Positions 7,893 through 19,629 of a stretch of DNA of 60,000 bases are shown here, in pieces. The DNA is from Owenia fusiformis (lineage: Eukaryota > Annelida > Polychaeta > Sabellida > Oweniidae). The stretch spans positions 2,820,109 through 2,880,108 of the forward strand of contig CAIIXF020000003.1 in NCBI GenBank assembly GCA_903813345.2, read 5' to 3'. A program made the position numbers and the translations under genes. The notes under the pieces were generated by a model. The model worked only from the letters and a program-made list of their open reading frames with translations. It was not told where the DNA came from and ran no database searches. How positions within the stretch are numbered: position 1 is the stretch's first letter; every line of letters begins with the position of its first letter.

Positions 7893-9362
7893 CAGACTTG
7901 CCAACCTCCCGTTTTTTTACGGGAATCTCCCGTAAATTTTTTTGTTTTTTCGTAAAAAATACCAAACTCCCGTACCGTTTTCTCCCGTAAAAGCTCCCGT
8001 AAACTCCCGTACAATATTTCTACTAAAATCTCCCGTAATTTTTTTTAAAAATATGGCCATAAAATCTCCCGTTTTTTTTGCTGAAATCTCCCGTATTCTG
8101 GTATAACTCCCGTAAAATCTCCAGTATTCTTGGTATAACTCCCGTAAAATCTCCCGTTTTCTGGTATAACTCCCGTAAAATCTCCCGTATTCTTGGTATA
8201 ACCCCCGTAAAATCTCCGTTTTTTTGCTGTCGAAATCTACCGTATTTAAAAGGAATTTGACAAATTCATGACCTTGATTATTGCAGGCACGCTTCTTTCT
8301 TTAATCCAAGAAGGATTGGCTCCCATGGTTCACTATCGATACTTTCATAAATAACTTTAAAGTACTTCATTCCCATGATTCAAATTGCTTTTCTGCGATC
8401 AGTTCGGTATGAGTTTGCACACCAAATGTCCACAAACGGGGGCCAGTTCATATTCTGTCATACTTCTGTCGGGAGAATACATTTTTTTATATGGCGCTAA
8501 ACAAAATATTCCCGCAATATAAGGCGCATTATGGGTAGGGACTGCTGTGAAATAATGAACGTAAGTGACATCTATCATAGATTATAAGTTCTAATTAATT
8601 TATTAACTGCGCATGCGTCATAATAATTTCAACCAATTAAATCGGTGGATTTAATGCTCATGCACGAAAAACCGAACCTAAAAATGGAACCTCACGCAGA
8701 TTGCCCTTAGCATATAGTGAACGCCACATATACATTTTACTTAGTAAAAACTCCCGTTTTTTCTGAAATCTACCGTAAAAACTCCCGTTTTTTTCAAAAT
8801 CTACCGTAAAAACTCCCATTTTTTCAAAATCTACTGTAAAATCTCCCGCTTTTTCAGAAATCTACCTTAAAAACTCCCGTTTTTTCAGAAATCTACCGTA
8901 AAAACTCCCGTTTTTTTTTAAATCTACCGCAATAACTCAAGGTTTTTCAAAACCTACTGTAAAAACTCCCGTTTTTTCAGAACCTACCGCAAAAACTCCC
9001 GTTTTTTCTGAAATCTTCCGTAAAAAAGTTACGTTTTTTTAAGATTTACCGCGAAAAATACCTTTTTTAAAAAATCTCCCGTAAAAACTCCCGTTTTTTC
9101 AAAATCTCCCGTAAAAACTCCCGTTTTTTCCAAAATTTACCGCAAAAACTCCCGTTTTTTTTAAATCTCCCGTAAAAACTCCCGTTTTTTTCAAAAATCT
9201 CCCGTAAAAACTACCGTTTTTTTCAAAAATCTCCCGTAAAAACTCCTGCTTTTTTCAAAAAACTCCTGCAAAAACTACCGGATTTTGAAAAAAACTCCCG
9301 TAAAAGTACCGCAATTTTTTTTAAATCTCCCGAAATTTTTTCATTTTAGGTTGGCAAGTCTG
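7893..9362. mobile_element. 1.47-kb non-autonomous TIR element with CTCCCGT arrays
   Basis: Perfect 15-bp terminal inverted repeats: CAGACTTGCCAACCT at 7893-7907 and its reverse complement at 9348-9362. The flanks repeat CAGACA (7887-7892 and 9363-9368), and removing the element restores a minisatellite unit, so this is an insertion with a 6-bp duplication. Inside, two blocks (about 7905-8255 and 8745-9345) consist of short degenerate repeats of CTCCCGTAAAA / CCCGTTTTTTC in the same orientation, around about 490 bp of non-repetitive sequence. No transposase frame is present. TIRs starting CAG are hAT-like, but the 6-bp duplication does not match the usual 8 bp, so the superfamily is left open. 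Confidence 0.8.
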
Positions 9363-9385
9363 CAGACATGCCTCTGTAACTTTTT

Positions 9386-9906
9386 TTTATAGATATACGT
9401 GGGTTGATCATAAAGTTCTCATAATATCTCTCTAATTTTTTTATTTTTCAATATTTTCTTATGAAATTTTAAAAGAATGTGCAGAATGGAATGTTTTATT
9501 AATCCAGCAAAAATATTTAGAATAACATAAACATTCAATAAGAAATGGTCGCCATAGTAACTTGAATAATCTCCAAAATGTGTGTCTGTTATGACTTCAA
9601 ATTGAATGGAGCTTGTTAGTGATAATACATTTATGAAGGAATGATACATTCTCTTTTGACAAGTTGCTCATTATTGAAGTCATTTTACATTGTCACTGTA
9701 TTGTTCCATCACCTACTAAATGTTGACATATTGTTATGGCCTTTATTCAATCTTTTGTTTTTTGTGAGTTGCGTTTGGTGTACGGCAGTGTGCATCTGTA
9801 ACAATCTTTTACTGCAGTAAGCAGGTACTATGATGTACAATTACTGCATTATTTAATGACTTTTGAACTCAAAATAGTATATTTGGTATATTTGTTACCA
9901 CTACAG
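9386..9906. other. AT-rich sequence, no gene seen
   Basis: The minus-strand open frame here is low-complexity and carries no motif. Confidence 0.4.
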
Positions 9907-10708
9907 ATGCAGTTGCTGAAAGTGAAGAATACATGTATGAGGATGATGACACCACTGATGAAGCACATCCCAAAAGGCGAAAATGTGAGTTGTTTGAACC
10001 ACCTAAATTCCTTCAATCTTCAATGATATTTTTTGTAAAAAGCGTAATCTTTTATAACTTGAATTCCATAAAATGGATTTGGTTCAAATTCTTTATGCCG
10101 ATGCTTGGATTCTTGGGGGAAAAAGAGCTCTCCTCTAAATGTTTAAAATATCACTGCTAATTTCAAGTTGATCGCTATTTGAAAAAGATGTGTTCCATTC
10201 AATGGGATTTGATACTCGGTTGAGTTGCTGTTTTTTCTCGTTTACTATGCCATGGTACTGCTGAGCTAGTAGTTATATTTATAATACATGTATATGAATG
10301 ATTACTGCATTGGTCAATGATTTCGCAATAATTCTCAGATAATTGTGTAGATGGATTGCCTCTGCTTACTTGGATAACTTAAAGACATCAAATGAAATGA
10401 TTGCTCCTTTCACTATAGTCTTAAAATAATATTTGGAAGGCTGAGTTTTATTACTATTTTATAGCAATTAAAAATTGGTATCATATCACAAAATTTGTTA
10501 CTAATGTGATAAAAACCAGCACACTTTTGTACATATTTGTAGATAATGGAAGAACAATGTGGAAGAAGAAGCTGCAATTAGAGAACATTTCAACAAGTTT
10601 TTATCCACAAGGAAACAACGAGGCAAAACCCCAGGGAAGAATGATATTGTGATCATCAGAGACATTCTTCTGAAACACAGGACATGGAAAGATATATATA
10701 CAATATGA
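9907..10708 (+). pseudogene. Two-exon gene fragment (acidic/basic hinge plus PGK-RTWKDI domain)
   Basis: Exon A (9907-9984) has an acceptor CTACAG, a phase 1-1 open frame (EEYMYEDDDTTDEAHPKRRK) and a donor GTGAGT. Exon B reads NVEEEAAIREHFNKFLS, then PGKNDIV and HRTWKDIYTI before TGA at 10706-10708. The layout PKRRK-W...HF-KFL...PGK...R-WKDI resembles proteins I know as large families in invertebrate and fish genomes, often near transposons; the family has no name I can give safely. The only good AG (10541-10542) puts five extra nucleotides (ATAAT) ahead of the GG that would complete Trp and maintain frame, so splicing as seen would shift the reading frame. I therefore call it a decayed copy. 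The intron holds a diverged copy of the repeat found in the 12-18 kb satellite. Confidence 0.5.
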
Positions 10709-10764
10709 ATAAAACAACTAACAAAAGATACCACAAATGAATTAGATTGAATTTGTATCATGAT

Positions 10765-12239
10765 GGCACTTTTTCATAAGCTCTTCATGAATGAATGCAT
10801 TATTTTGAATGAAAAGTTTATGAATTACTGCATGAATCATGTAAGAATAATTCATGATTGAATTGCGTGAAAAATGCATTAAAATTGCATTAACTTTGCA
10901 TGAATTATTCATCATGACAAATGACACACTTTTTGAGAGCCATATTTGTACTTAAAAAGTTCATGATGAATGAATTTTTTCGAGAATATTTCAAGAATTT
11001 TGCATCTATCATGAATAATGAATTCTTGAATAATTTAATCCAAGGTTATTCATGAATTATTCTTTGTAAGTTAAAGCCCAAAATTCACATAATATGTTTC
11101 TTATAACCGGGAATAAGCGAAACGAAAAGCATGTCAAATTCCCTTGGGTTTTGGCGACTATTTAATTAGGCGATTTCTTTAATTGGCCAGAATTCATCTA
11201 TTTAAAATGCTTGCCAAATTAAAGACAAATACAGTATATGTTGCATATTCTCTCTAGATGGGAATTCATGTATGGTTATAGTTTTGATGGCTACCTTTTG
11301 GCAGTAACAAAAGTACCTTCATAACAGTATGTACCAGTTTTCCAACTTCATTGCATATTTTTGCATATACTTGGAAAAAAGAGCTTTAATATCATGTCTT
11401 TTTCTGAGTGTTTCAGTTGTATATGAAGAATAATTGATGAACAGTTCATTTTTTACTTCTTCTGTTTATTCATAGATTTTTTAAATTGAACAATTCAATG
11501 ACCAATTATTTACCAGTAACAAAATGATATTCAATTGTTAAAATCACATAAATTCAGTGAATATCATTACATCAGATTTTGTGTATCTAGATAAAACAAA
11601 AATGACTATCTCAAAATGAAAGTTGAAGTCATATTACGTTAAACATCTCTTCTCTAGATTGGAATTCCTATATGATTATATGTCTGAACAAGAATAATGT
11701 GATACCTACCTTTTTGTGTCATATGTTCCAGTTTTCCTACTCCCACATTTAGTGCATATTTTTTGCTTATAATAAAAGGTTTAATTTCATGTTTTTCATC
11801 AGTTTTTCCCACCTCAAACAACTGTTTCTGTTATCGAATCCTGCGATATGTTTTGATGAATTCTGGGATATGTACAAGAAAATTCATGAATATTTTATGC
11901 TTGACTGATGAACACAACTTTGAAAAAATGTGATTGGCAATGATAATTATTTTTCATCAGTGATACTCTTCAAACATCATCTAGAACTGCATATAGACTA
12001 AGTAAATCTTAGGATGGGCATTTTTGTATTGTGAAATGTTTACTTAGTTTAAGGTTTTGAAATAATAAATTTCTCAGAAAGAAATTCACATGTTTCTTGT
12101 GAGCTTTTATTTTGTGCTATCAAGACCATGAAAGTAGATGTAGAATTATTACTTCAACTAAGTTTGTTATCATAGCATAATTTGACCATTATATCTGGAT
12201 TATGTAATACAGTGTCATAATTAAATGGTGAATGACTGC
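10765..12239. repeat. Degenerate repeats, no gene seen
   Basis: 10765-11060 is a degenerate array of ATGAATTATTCATG-like words. Segments 11250-11410 and 11645-11810 are diverged copies of each other (TCTCTAGAT-GGAATTC, then CCAGTTTTCC, then TGCATATTTTT). No coding exon is recognisable. Confidence 0.45.
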
Positions 12240-12612
12240 TTACATAGTCAAAATAAAACACAAGCACAGACATAACTGTCAAATTCATGACACAAGCACA
12301 GACATTATGTCAAAACTATGACACAAGCTCAGACATTATGTCAAAACTATGACAAGAGCACAGACATAAATGTCAAAACTATGACACAAGCTCAGACATT
12401 ATGTCAAAACCATGACACAAGCACAGACATAACTACAAACACTATGACACAAGCTCAGACATTATTGTCAAAACTATGACATAAGCACAGACATAACTGT
12501 CAAAACTATCACACAAGCTCAGACATAATTGTCATCACTATAACATAAGCACAGACATAACTATCACACAACCACAGCAAAGTGTCAGAATTATGGTACA
12601 AGCAAAGACAGT
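12240..12612 (+). repeat. Short tandem array of CACAGACAT / CTCAGACAT units
   Basis: An alternation of GACACAAGCACAGACATAAC and ACACAAGCTCAGACATTATG every 40-50 bp. It overlaps the beginning of the 2.1-kb unit and shares the word CACAGACAT with the minisatellite at 6.8 kb. Confidence 0.75.
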
Positions 12613-15600
12613 TATGCTATAAGTGATACAGACTACGTAAAAAGTGCAATGCTAAAACCAGAGACACCTATGCTACATGCTGTTCTGGTACTGGTCAAGT
12701 TATGCTACAAGCAAGTTATGCTACAAGCTTCTCTAGTTGGGGCGAACGTCCGTCCGTCCGTCTGTTTGTCCGGGCGATATCTCAAAAACCGTTTCACGTA
12801 TTTGATTCAAATTTTATAGGCTTATGCCTTATGGGTGTAGGACCTCTGCTCGAGAAGGAATTTTCAATATGGCCACTGAATTCAAAATGGCCGCCATTTT
12901 TCGTAAAAAATGTAATCTTTGATAACTCAAATACTAGTTTGCGGATTTGGTTCAAATTTTATATGCTGATGCCTAGGGACAAAGGAGTTTCGCTAAAAAA
13001 AGAGATTTGCAAGATGGCAGCTTAATTTCAAAATGGCGGCCATTTTTCGTAAAAATATGTAATCTTTGATAACTCAAATACCAGTGAACGGATTTGGTTC
13101 AAATTTTATATGATGATGCTTAGGGACACAGTAGCTATGTTTGACAAAACATTTTCAAGATGGCTGCTTAATTTCAAAATGGCGGCAATTTTTGTAAAAA
13201 ACGTAATCTTTGATAACTCAAATACCAGTGAACAGATTTGGTTGAAATTTTATATGATTATGCCTAGGGACACAGTAGCTCTGTTCAAGAAATAATTTTC
13301 AAGATGGCAGCTGATATTCAAGATGGCGGCCCATATTCATAATAAAAAACGTAATATTTGATAACTCATATACCAGTGAATGGATTTGGTTCAAATTTTA
13401 TATGCTGATGCCTAGGGACAAAGGAGTTTCGCACAAAAAGAGCTTTTCAAAATGGCGGCCATTTCTCGTAAAAATATGTAATCTTTGATAACTCAAATAC
13501 CAGTGAGCGGATTTGGTTCAAATTTTATATGATAATGCTTAGGGACACAGTAGCTATGTTCGACAAAACATTTTCAAGATGGCCGCTTAATTTCAAAATG
13601 GCAGCAATTTTTCGTAAAAAACGTTATCTTTGATAACTAAAATACCAGTGAACAGATTTGGTTGAAATTTTATATGATTTTGCCTAGGGACACAGTAGCT
13701 CTGTTCAAGAAATAATTTTCAAGATGGTGGCTGAATTTCAAGATGGCGGCCCATATTCTTAAAAAACGTAAATTTTGATAACTCATCATATACCAGTGAA
13801 CGGATTTGGTTCAAATTTTATATGATGATGCCTAGTTCACAATGGTATAAACTAACTTTGTGCCAAATTTCATGCTTCTATCACAAAGTACACAAACATT
13901 TCAACGTTTACACTAGCTATAATAAGCATAATATGTTTTGTTCGGTGGGATTTGCTACTCCGTGGAGTTGCTGTTTTTCTAGTTTATGCATCAATCGATC
14001 ACACATATAATCCAGACAATCTTTCAAATCATATACTTAACATTGTAATGGATTTATTTATTTTGTGAGCTAACATTCCCTTTAATTTTCATTGGTGAAG
14101 CAATGATTTACCTAAAATGAGTCCCTGCCTTTGCATAGTGATATTTAAAAATCGAGAAGCAAACCTATGTTGAATATACTGTGTATTGATGAAGTTTATA
14201 TATAGCCTAGGGGAACTCAAAAATATTGTTATTATATCGGCAAATTCGCTCGAAAATGGTTGTACACCCTAGAAATTGAATGTTGTTGATTTTTTCAATA
14301 TTTTAAAATTAATTACTGTAGTTACACCATAAGGTATCATAACTTCCGGTAGAGGCGAGCTGGTGAGTAATTTCTATTATTTTGACAGTTCAATTTTACA
14401 TGTCTTTAGTATTGTGCACATGCTCTATGTGGACAAAATTCAGCTTATAGTGTTACACCATTTAGTGTAAATGTCAAAACTATGACACAAGCTCAGACAT
14501 TATGTCAAAACCATGACACAAGCACAGACATAACTACAAACACTATGACACAAGCTCAGACATTATTGCTAAAACTATGACATAAGCACAGACATAACTG
14601 TCAAAACTATCACACAAGCTCAGACATAATTGTCATCACTATAACATAAGCACAGACATAACTATCACACAACCACAGCAAAGTGTCAGAATTATGGTAC
14701 AAGCAAAGACAGTTATGCTATAAGTGATACAGACTACGTAAAAAGTGCAATGCTAAAACCAGAGACACCTATGCTACATGCTGTTCTGGTACTGGTCAAG
14801 TTATGCTACAAGCAAGTTATGCTACAAGCTTCTCTAGTTGGGGCGAACGTCCGTCCGTCCGTCCGTCTGTTTGTCCGGGCGATATCTCAAATACCGTTTC
14901 ACGTATTTGATTCAAATTTTATAGGCTTATGCCTTATGGGTGTAGGACCTCTGCTCGAGAAGGAATTTTCAATATGGCCACTGAATTCAAAATGGCCGCC
15001 ATTTTTCGTAAAAAATGTAATCTTTGATAACTCAAATACTAGTTTGCGGATTTGGTTCAAATTTTATATGCTGATGCCTAGGGACAAAGGAGTTTCGCTA
15101 AAAAAAGAGATTTGCAAGATGGCAGCTTAATTTCGAAATGGCGGCCATTTTCCGTAAAAATATGTAATCTTTGATAACTCAAATACCAGTGAACGGATTT
15201 GGTTCAAATTTTATATGATGATGCTTAGGGACACAGTAGCTATGTTTGACAAAACATTTTCAAGATGGCTGCTTAATTTCAAAATGGCGGCATTTTTTGT
15301 AAAAAACGTAATCTTTGATAACTCAAATACCAGTGAACAGATTTGGTTGAAATTTTATATGATTATGCCTAGGGACACAGTAGCTCTGTTCAAGAAATAA
15401 TTTTCAAGATGGCAGCTGATATTCAAGATGGCGGCCCATATTCATAATAAAAAACGTAATCTTTGATAACTCATATACCAGTGAATGGATTTGGTTCAAA
15501 TTTTATATGCTGATGCCTAGGGACAAAGGAGTTTCGCACAAAAAGAGCTTTTCAAAATGGCGGCCATTTCTCGTAAAAATATGTAATCTTTGATAACTCA

Positions 15601-18600
15601 AATACCAGTGAGCGGATTTGGTTCAAATTTTATATGATAATGCTTAGGGACACAGTAGCTATGTTCGACAAAACATTTTCAAGATGGCCGCTTAATTTCA
15701 AAATGGCAGCAATTTTTCGTAAAAATCGTTATCTTTGATAACTAAAATACCAGTGAACAGATTTGGTTGAAATTTTATATGATTTTGCCTAGGGACACAG
15801 TAGCTCTGTTCAAGAAATAATTTTCAAGATGGTGGCTGAATTTCAAGATGGCGGCCCATATTCTTAAAAAACGTAAATTTTGATAACTCATCATATACCA
15901 GTGAACGGATTTGGTTCAAATTTTATATGATGATGCCTAGTTCACAATGGTATAAACTAACTTTGTGCCAAATTTCATGCTTCTATCACAAAGTACACAA
16001 ACATTTCAACGTTTACACTAGCTATAATAAGCATAATATGTTTTGTTCGGTGGGATTTGCTACTCCGTGGAGTTGCTGTTTTTCTAGTTTATGCATCAAT
16101 CGATCACACATATAATCCAGACAATCTTTCAAATCATATACTTAACATTGTAATGGATTTATTTATTTTGTGAGCTAACATTCCCTTTAATTTTCATTGG
16201 TGAAGCAATGATTTACCTAAAATGAGTCCCTGCCTTTGCATAGTGATATTTAAAAATCGAGAAGCAAACCTATGTTGAATATACTGTGTATTGATGAAGT
16301 TTATATATAGCCTAGGGGAACTCAAAAATATTGTTATTATATCGGCAAATTCGCTCGAAAATGGTTGTACACCCTAGAAATTGAATGTTGTTGATTTTTT
16401 CAATATTTTAAAATTAATTACTGTAGTTACACCATAAGGTATCATAACTTCCGGTAGAGGCGAGCTGGTGAGTAATTTCTATTATTTTGACAGTTCAATT
16501 TTACATGTCTTTAGTATTGTGCACATGCTCTATGTGGACAAAATTCAGCTTATAGTGTTACACCATTTAGTGTAAATGTCAAAACTATGACACAAGCTCA
16601 GACATTATGTCAAAACCATGACACAAGCACAGACATAACTACAAACACTATGACACAAGCTCAGACATTATTGCTAAAACTATGACATAAGCACAGACAT
16701 AACTGTCAAAACTATCACACAAGCTCAGACATAATTGTCATCACTATAACATAAGCACAGACATAACTATCACACAACCACAGCAAAGTGTCAGAATTAT
16801 GGTACAAGCAAAGACAGTTATGCTATAAGTGATACAGACTACGTAAAAAGTGCAATGCTAAAACCAGAGACACCTATGCTACATGCTGTTCTGGTACTGG
16901 TCAAGTTATGCTACAAGCAAGTTATGCTACAAGCTTCTCTAGTTGGGGCGAACGTCCGTCCGTCCGTCCGTCTGTTTGTCCGGGCGATATCTCAAATACC
17001 GTTTCACGTATTTGATTCAAATTTTATAGGCTTATGCCTTATGGGTGTAGGACCTCTGCTCGAGAAGGAATTTTCAATATGGCCACTGAATTCAAAATGG
17101 CCGCCATTTTTCGTAAAAAATGTAATCTTTGATAACTCAAATACTAGTTTGCGGATTTGGTTCAAATTTTATATGCTGATGCCTAGGGACAAAGGAGTTT
17201 CGCTAAAAAAAGAGATTTGCAAGATGGCAGCTTAATTTCGAAATGGCGGCCATTTTTCGTAAAAATATGTAATCTTTGATAACTCAAATACCAGTGAACG
17301 GATTTGGTTCAAATTTTATATGATGATGCTTAGGGACACAGTAGCTATGTTTGACAAAACATTTTCAAGATGGCTGCTTAATTTCAAAATGGCGGCATTT
17401 TTTGTAAAAAACGTAATCTTTGATAACTCAAATACCAGTGAACAGATTTGGTTGAAATTTTATATGATTATGCCTAGGGACACAGTAGCTCTGTTCAAGA
17501 AATAATTTTCAAGATGGCAGCTGATATTCAAGATGGCGGCCCATATTCATAATAAAAAACGTAATCTTTGATAACTCATATACCAGTGAATGGATTTGGT
17601 TCAAATTTTATATGCTGATGCCTAGGGACAAAGGAGTTTCGCACAAAAAGAGCTTTTCAAAATGGCGGCCATTTCTCGTAAAAATATGTAATCTTTGATA
17701 ACTCAAATACCAGTGAGCGGATTTGGTTCAAATTTTATATGATAATGCTTAGGGACACAGTAGCTATGTTCGACAAAACATTTTCAAGATGGCCGCTTAA
17801 TTTCAAAATGGCAGCAATTTTTCGTAAAAATCGTTATCTTTGATAACTAAAATACCAGTGAACAGATTTGGTTGAAATTTTATATGATTTTGCCTAGGGA
17901 CACAGTAGCTCTGTTCAAGAAATAATTTTCAAGATGGTGGCTGAATTTCAAGATGGCGGCCCATATTCTTAAAAAACGTAAATTTTGATAACTCATCATA
18001 TACCAGTGAACGGATTTGGTTCAAATTTTATATGATGATGCCTAGTTCACAATGGTATAAACTAACTTTGTGCCAAATTTCATGCTTCTATCACAAAGTA
18101 CACAAACATTTCAACGTTTACACTAGCTATAATAAGCATAATATGTTTTGTTCGGTGGGATTTGCTACTCCGTGGAGTTGCTGTTTTTCTAGTTTATGCA
18201 TCAATCGATCACACATATAATCCAGACAATCTTTCAAATCATATACTTAACATTGTAATGGATTTATTTATTTTGTGAGCTAACATTCCCTTTAATTTTC
18301 ATTGGTGAAGCAATGATTTACCTAAAATGAGTCCCTGCCTTTGCATAGTGATATTTAAAAATCGAGAAGCAAACCTATGTTGAATATACTGTGTATTGAT
18401 GAAGTTTATATATAGCCTAGGGGAACTCAAAAATATTGTTATTATATCGGCAAATTCGCTCGAAAATGGTTGTACACCCTAGAAATTGAATGTTGTTGAT
18501 TTTTTCAATATTTTAAAATTAATTACTGTAGTTACACCATAAGGTATCATCACTTCCGGTAGAGGCGAGCTGGTGAGTAATTTATATTATTTTGACAGTT

Positions 18601-18678
18601 CAATTTTACATGTCTTTAGTATTGTGCACATGCTCTATGTGGACACAATTCAGCTTATAGTGTTACACCATTTAGTGT
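12368..18678 (+). repeat. Three tandem copies of a 2.1-kb satellite unit
   Basis: Units run 12368-14468 (2101 bp), 14469-16573 and 16574-18678 (2105 bp each). Units 2 and 3 are almost identical by eye; unit 1 lacks one CGTC step and has scattered substitutions. Each unit contains the CACAGACAT array, a CGTCCGTCCGTC tract, about eight internal sub-repeats of 127-150 bp (AAAATGGCGGCCATTTTTCG, then TTTGATAACTCAAATACCAG, then GGATTTGGTTCAAATTTTA, then GATGCCTAGGGACA) and about 850 bp of unrelated tail. Short open frames repeat with the period and are not genes. Confidence 0.93.
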
Positions 18679-18758
18679 CTTCTACCTTTTAGGAGCCATG
18701 TAAGGGTCCCATGCATGAGATAACTCTTTTATTTCTAACTAAACTTCTTGCCTTTTAC

Positions 18759-19039
18759 CTAGTTCAACAAGTTAAACCTAGTCTGGGCCTTATTTCTTAT
18801 CTGACATATCTTGTGGCCCGCCCTAGGTTTAACTTCCGTGCCTATTCGGCCTTTGATGCAAAACATTTAATGGTGGCCTATAGTAGCGCATGAAATTCAA
18901 TGCGCGTTTAATTAATAACTGATAGTGAGAATTTGCAACAAATGAAAGCATAGCACGGAAGTTAAACCCAACCACGGCAACACGAACATTCAGATTAAAA
19001 AATGAAAGCCGTGGTATTGGGTTTAACTTGTTGAACTAG
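18759..19039. mobile_element. 281-bp MITE with 20-bp TIRs and 8-bp target duplication
   Basis: TIRs CTAGTTCAACAAGTTAAACC (18759-18778) and its exact complement (19020-19039) are flanked by CCTTTTAC at 18751-18758 and 19040-19047. A second nested inverted pair (GGTTTAACTTCCGTGC near 18826 and its complement near 18957) begins with the same GGTTTAAC word. The 8-bp duplication suggests a hAT-type transposase in trans. Confidence 0.88.
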
Positions 19040-19047
19040 CCTTTTAC

Positions 19048-19625
19048 CATGCTTAACAGAGTGTATGTTAACTATATTCTATACAGTTTTTCGATTATAG
19101 ACAGATTTTATGCAAGAATACTCACTTGGTAAAAAAGTAAAAATAATATAGAATAAAATGTTTAATATACTGCTAAATAAGTTGCATAAAGAGAGAATCG
19201 TAGAGAATATTTTTTCCTGTATAATAGGCAGTTATTTCTTTTATTATAACGGAAAAAATATATAATACGTATTTTTAAAATTATTTTTGATTTAATAATA
19301 TTATTCGTGTATTATTTAAAGGGAACAACATATAAAGTAAAAAGCTTTTTAAATAAGATTTTAAGTAAATATTAACATACCTATGTTTTAATTCTTTTTA
19401 AGACTCATTTTAGTTTGATAAGATGTTCTGTTTTTTAACCAACATGGCATTGTGGATACTTTCAATTAGATGCACCTTAATGTAAGAGTGCCACTGTTAA
19501 AAAAGTGTATATCTAAATAAATAAATAAATAAATAAATATAATGCCAAATAATATAGAATAATATTCCTGTCAGGAGCAAATAATATGTTGGCATTTGCA
19601 ATCAAAAACCTATTATACGTGGTTA
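19048..19625. other. AT-rich sequence with an (AAAT)n tract
   Basis: No gene seen. About 19515-19541 is an AAAT microsatellite. Confidence 0.5.
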
Positions 19626-19629
19626 TTTT

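Noticed and set aside
12702-18220. Repeated 61-126-residue open frames at 2.1-kb spacing (RPSVR/FVKNVIF type peptides)
   Set aside because: They lie within the satellite units and follow the CGTC microsatellite and sub-repeats; no homologous protein or splice context.
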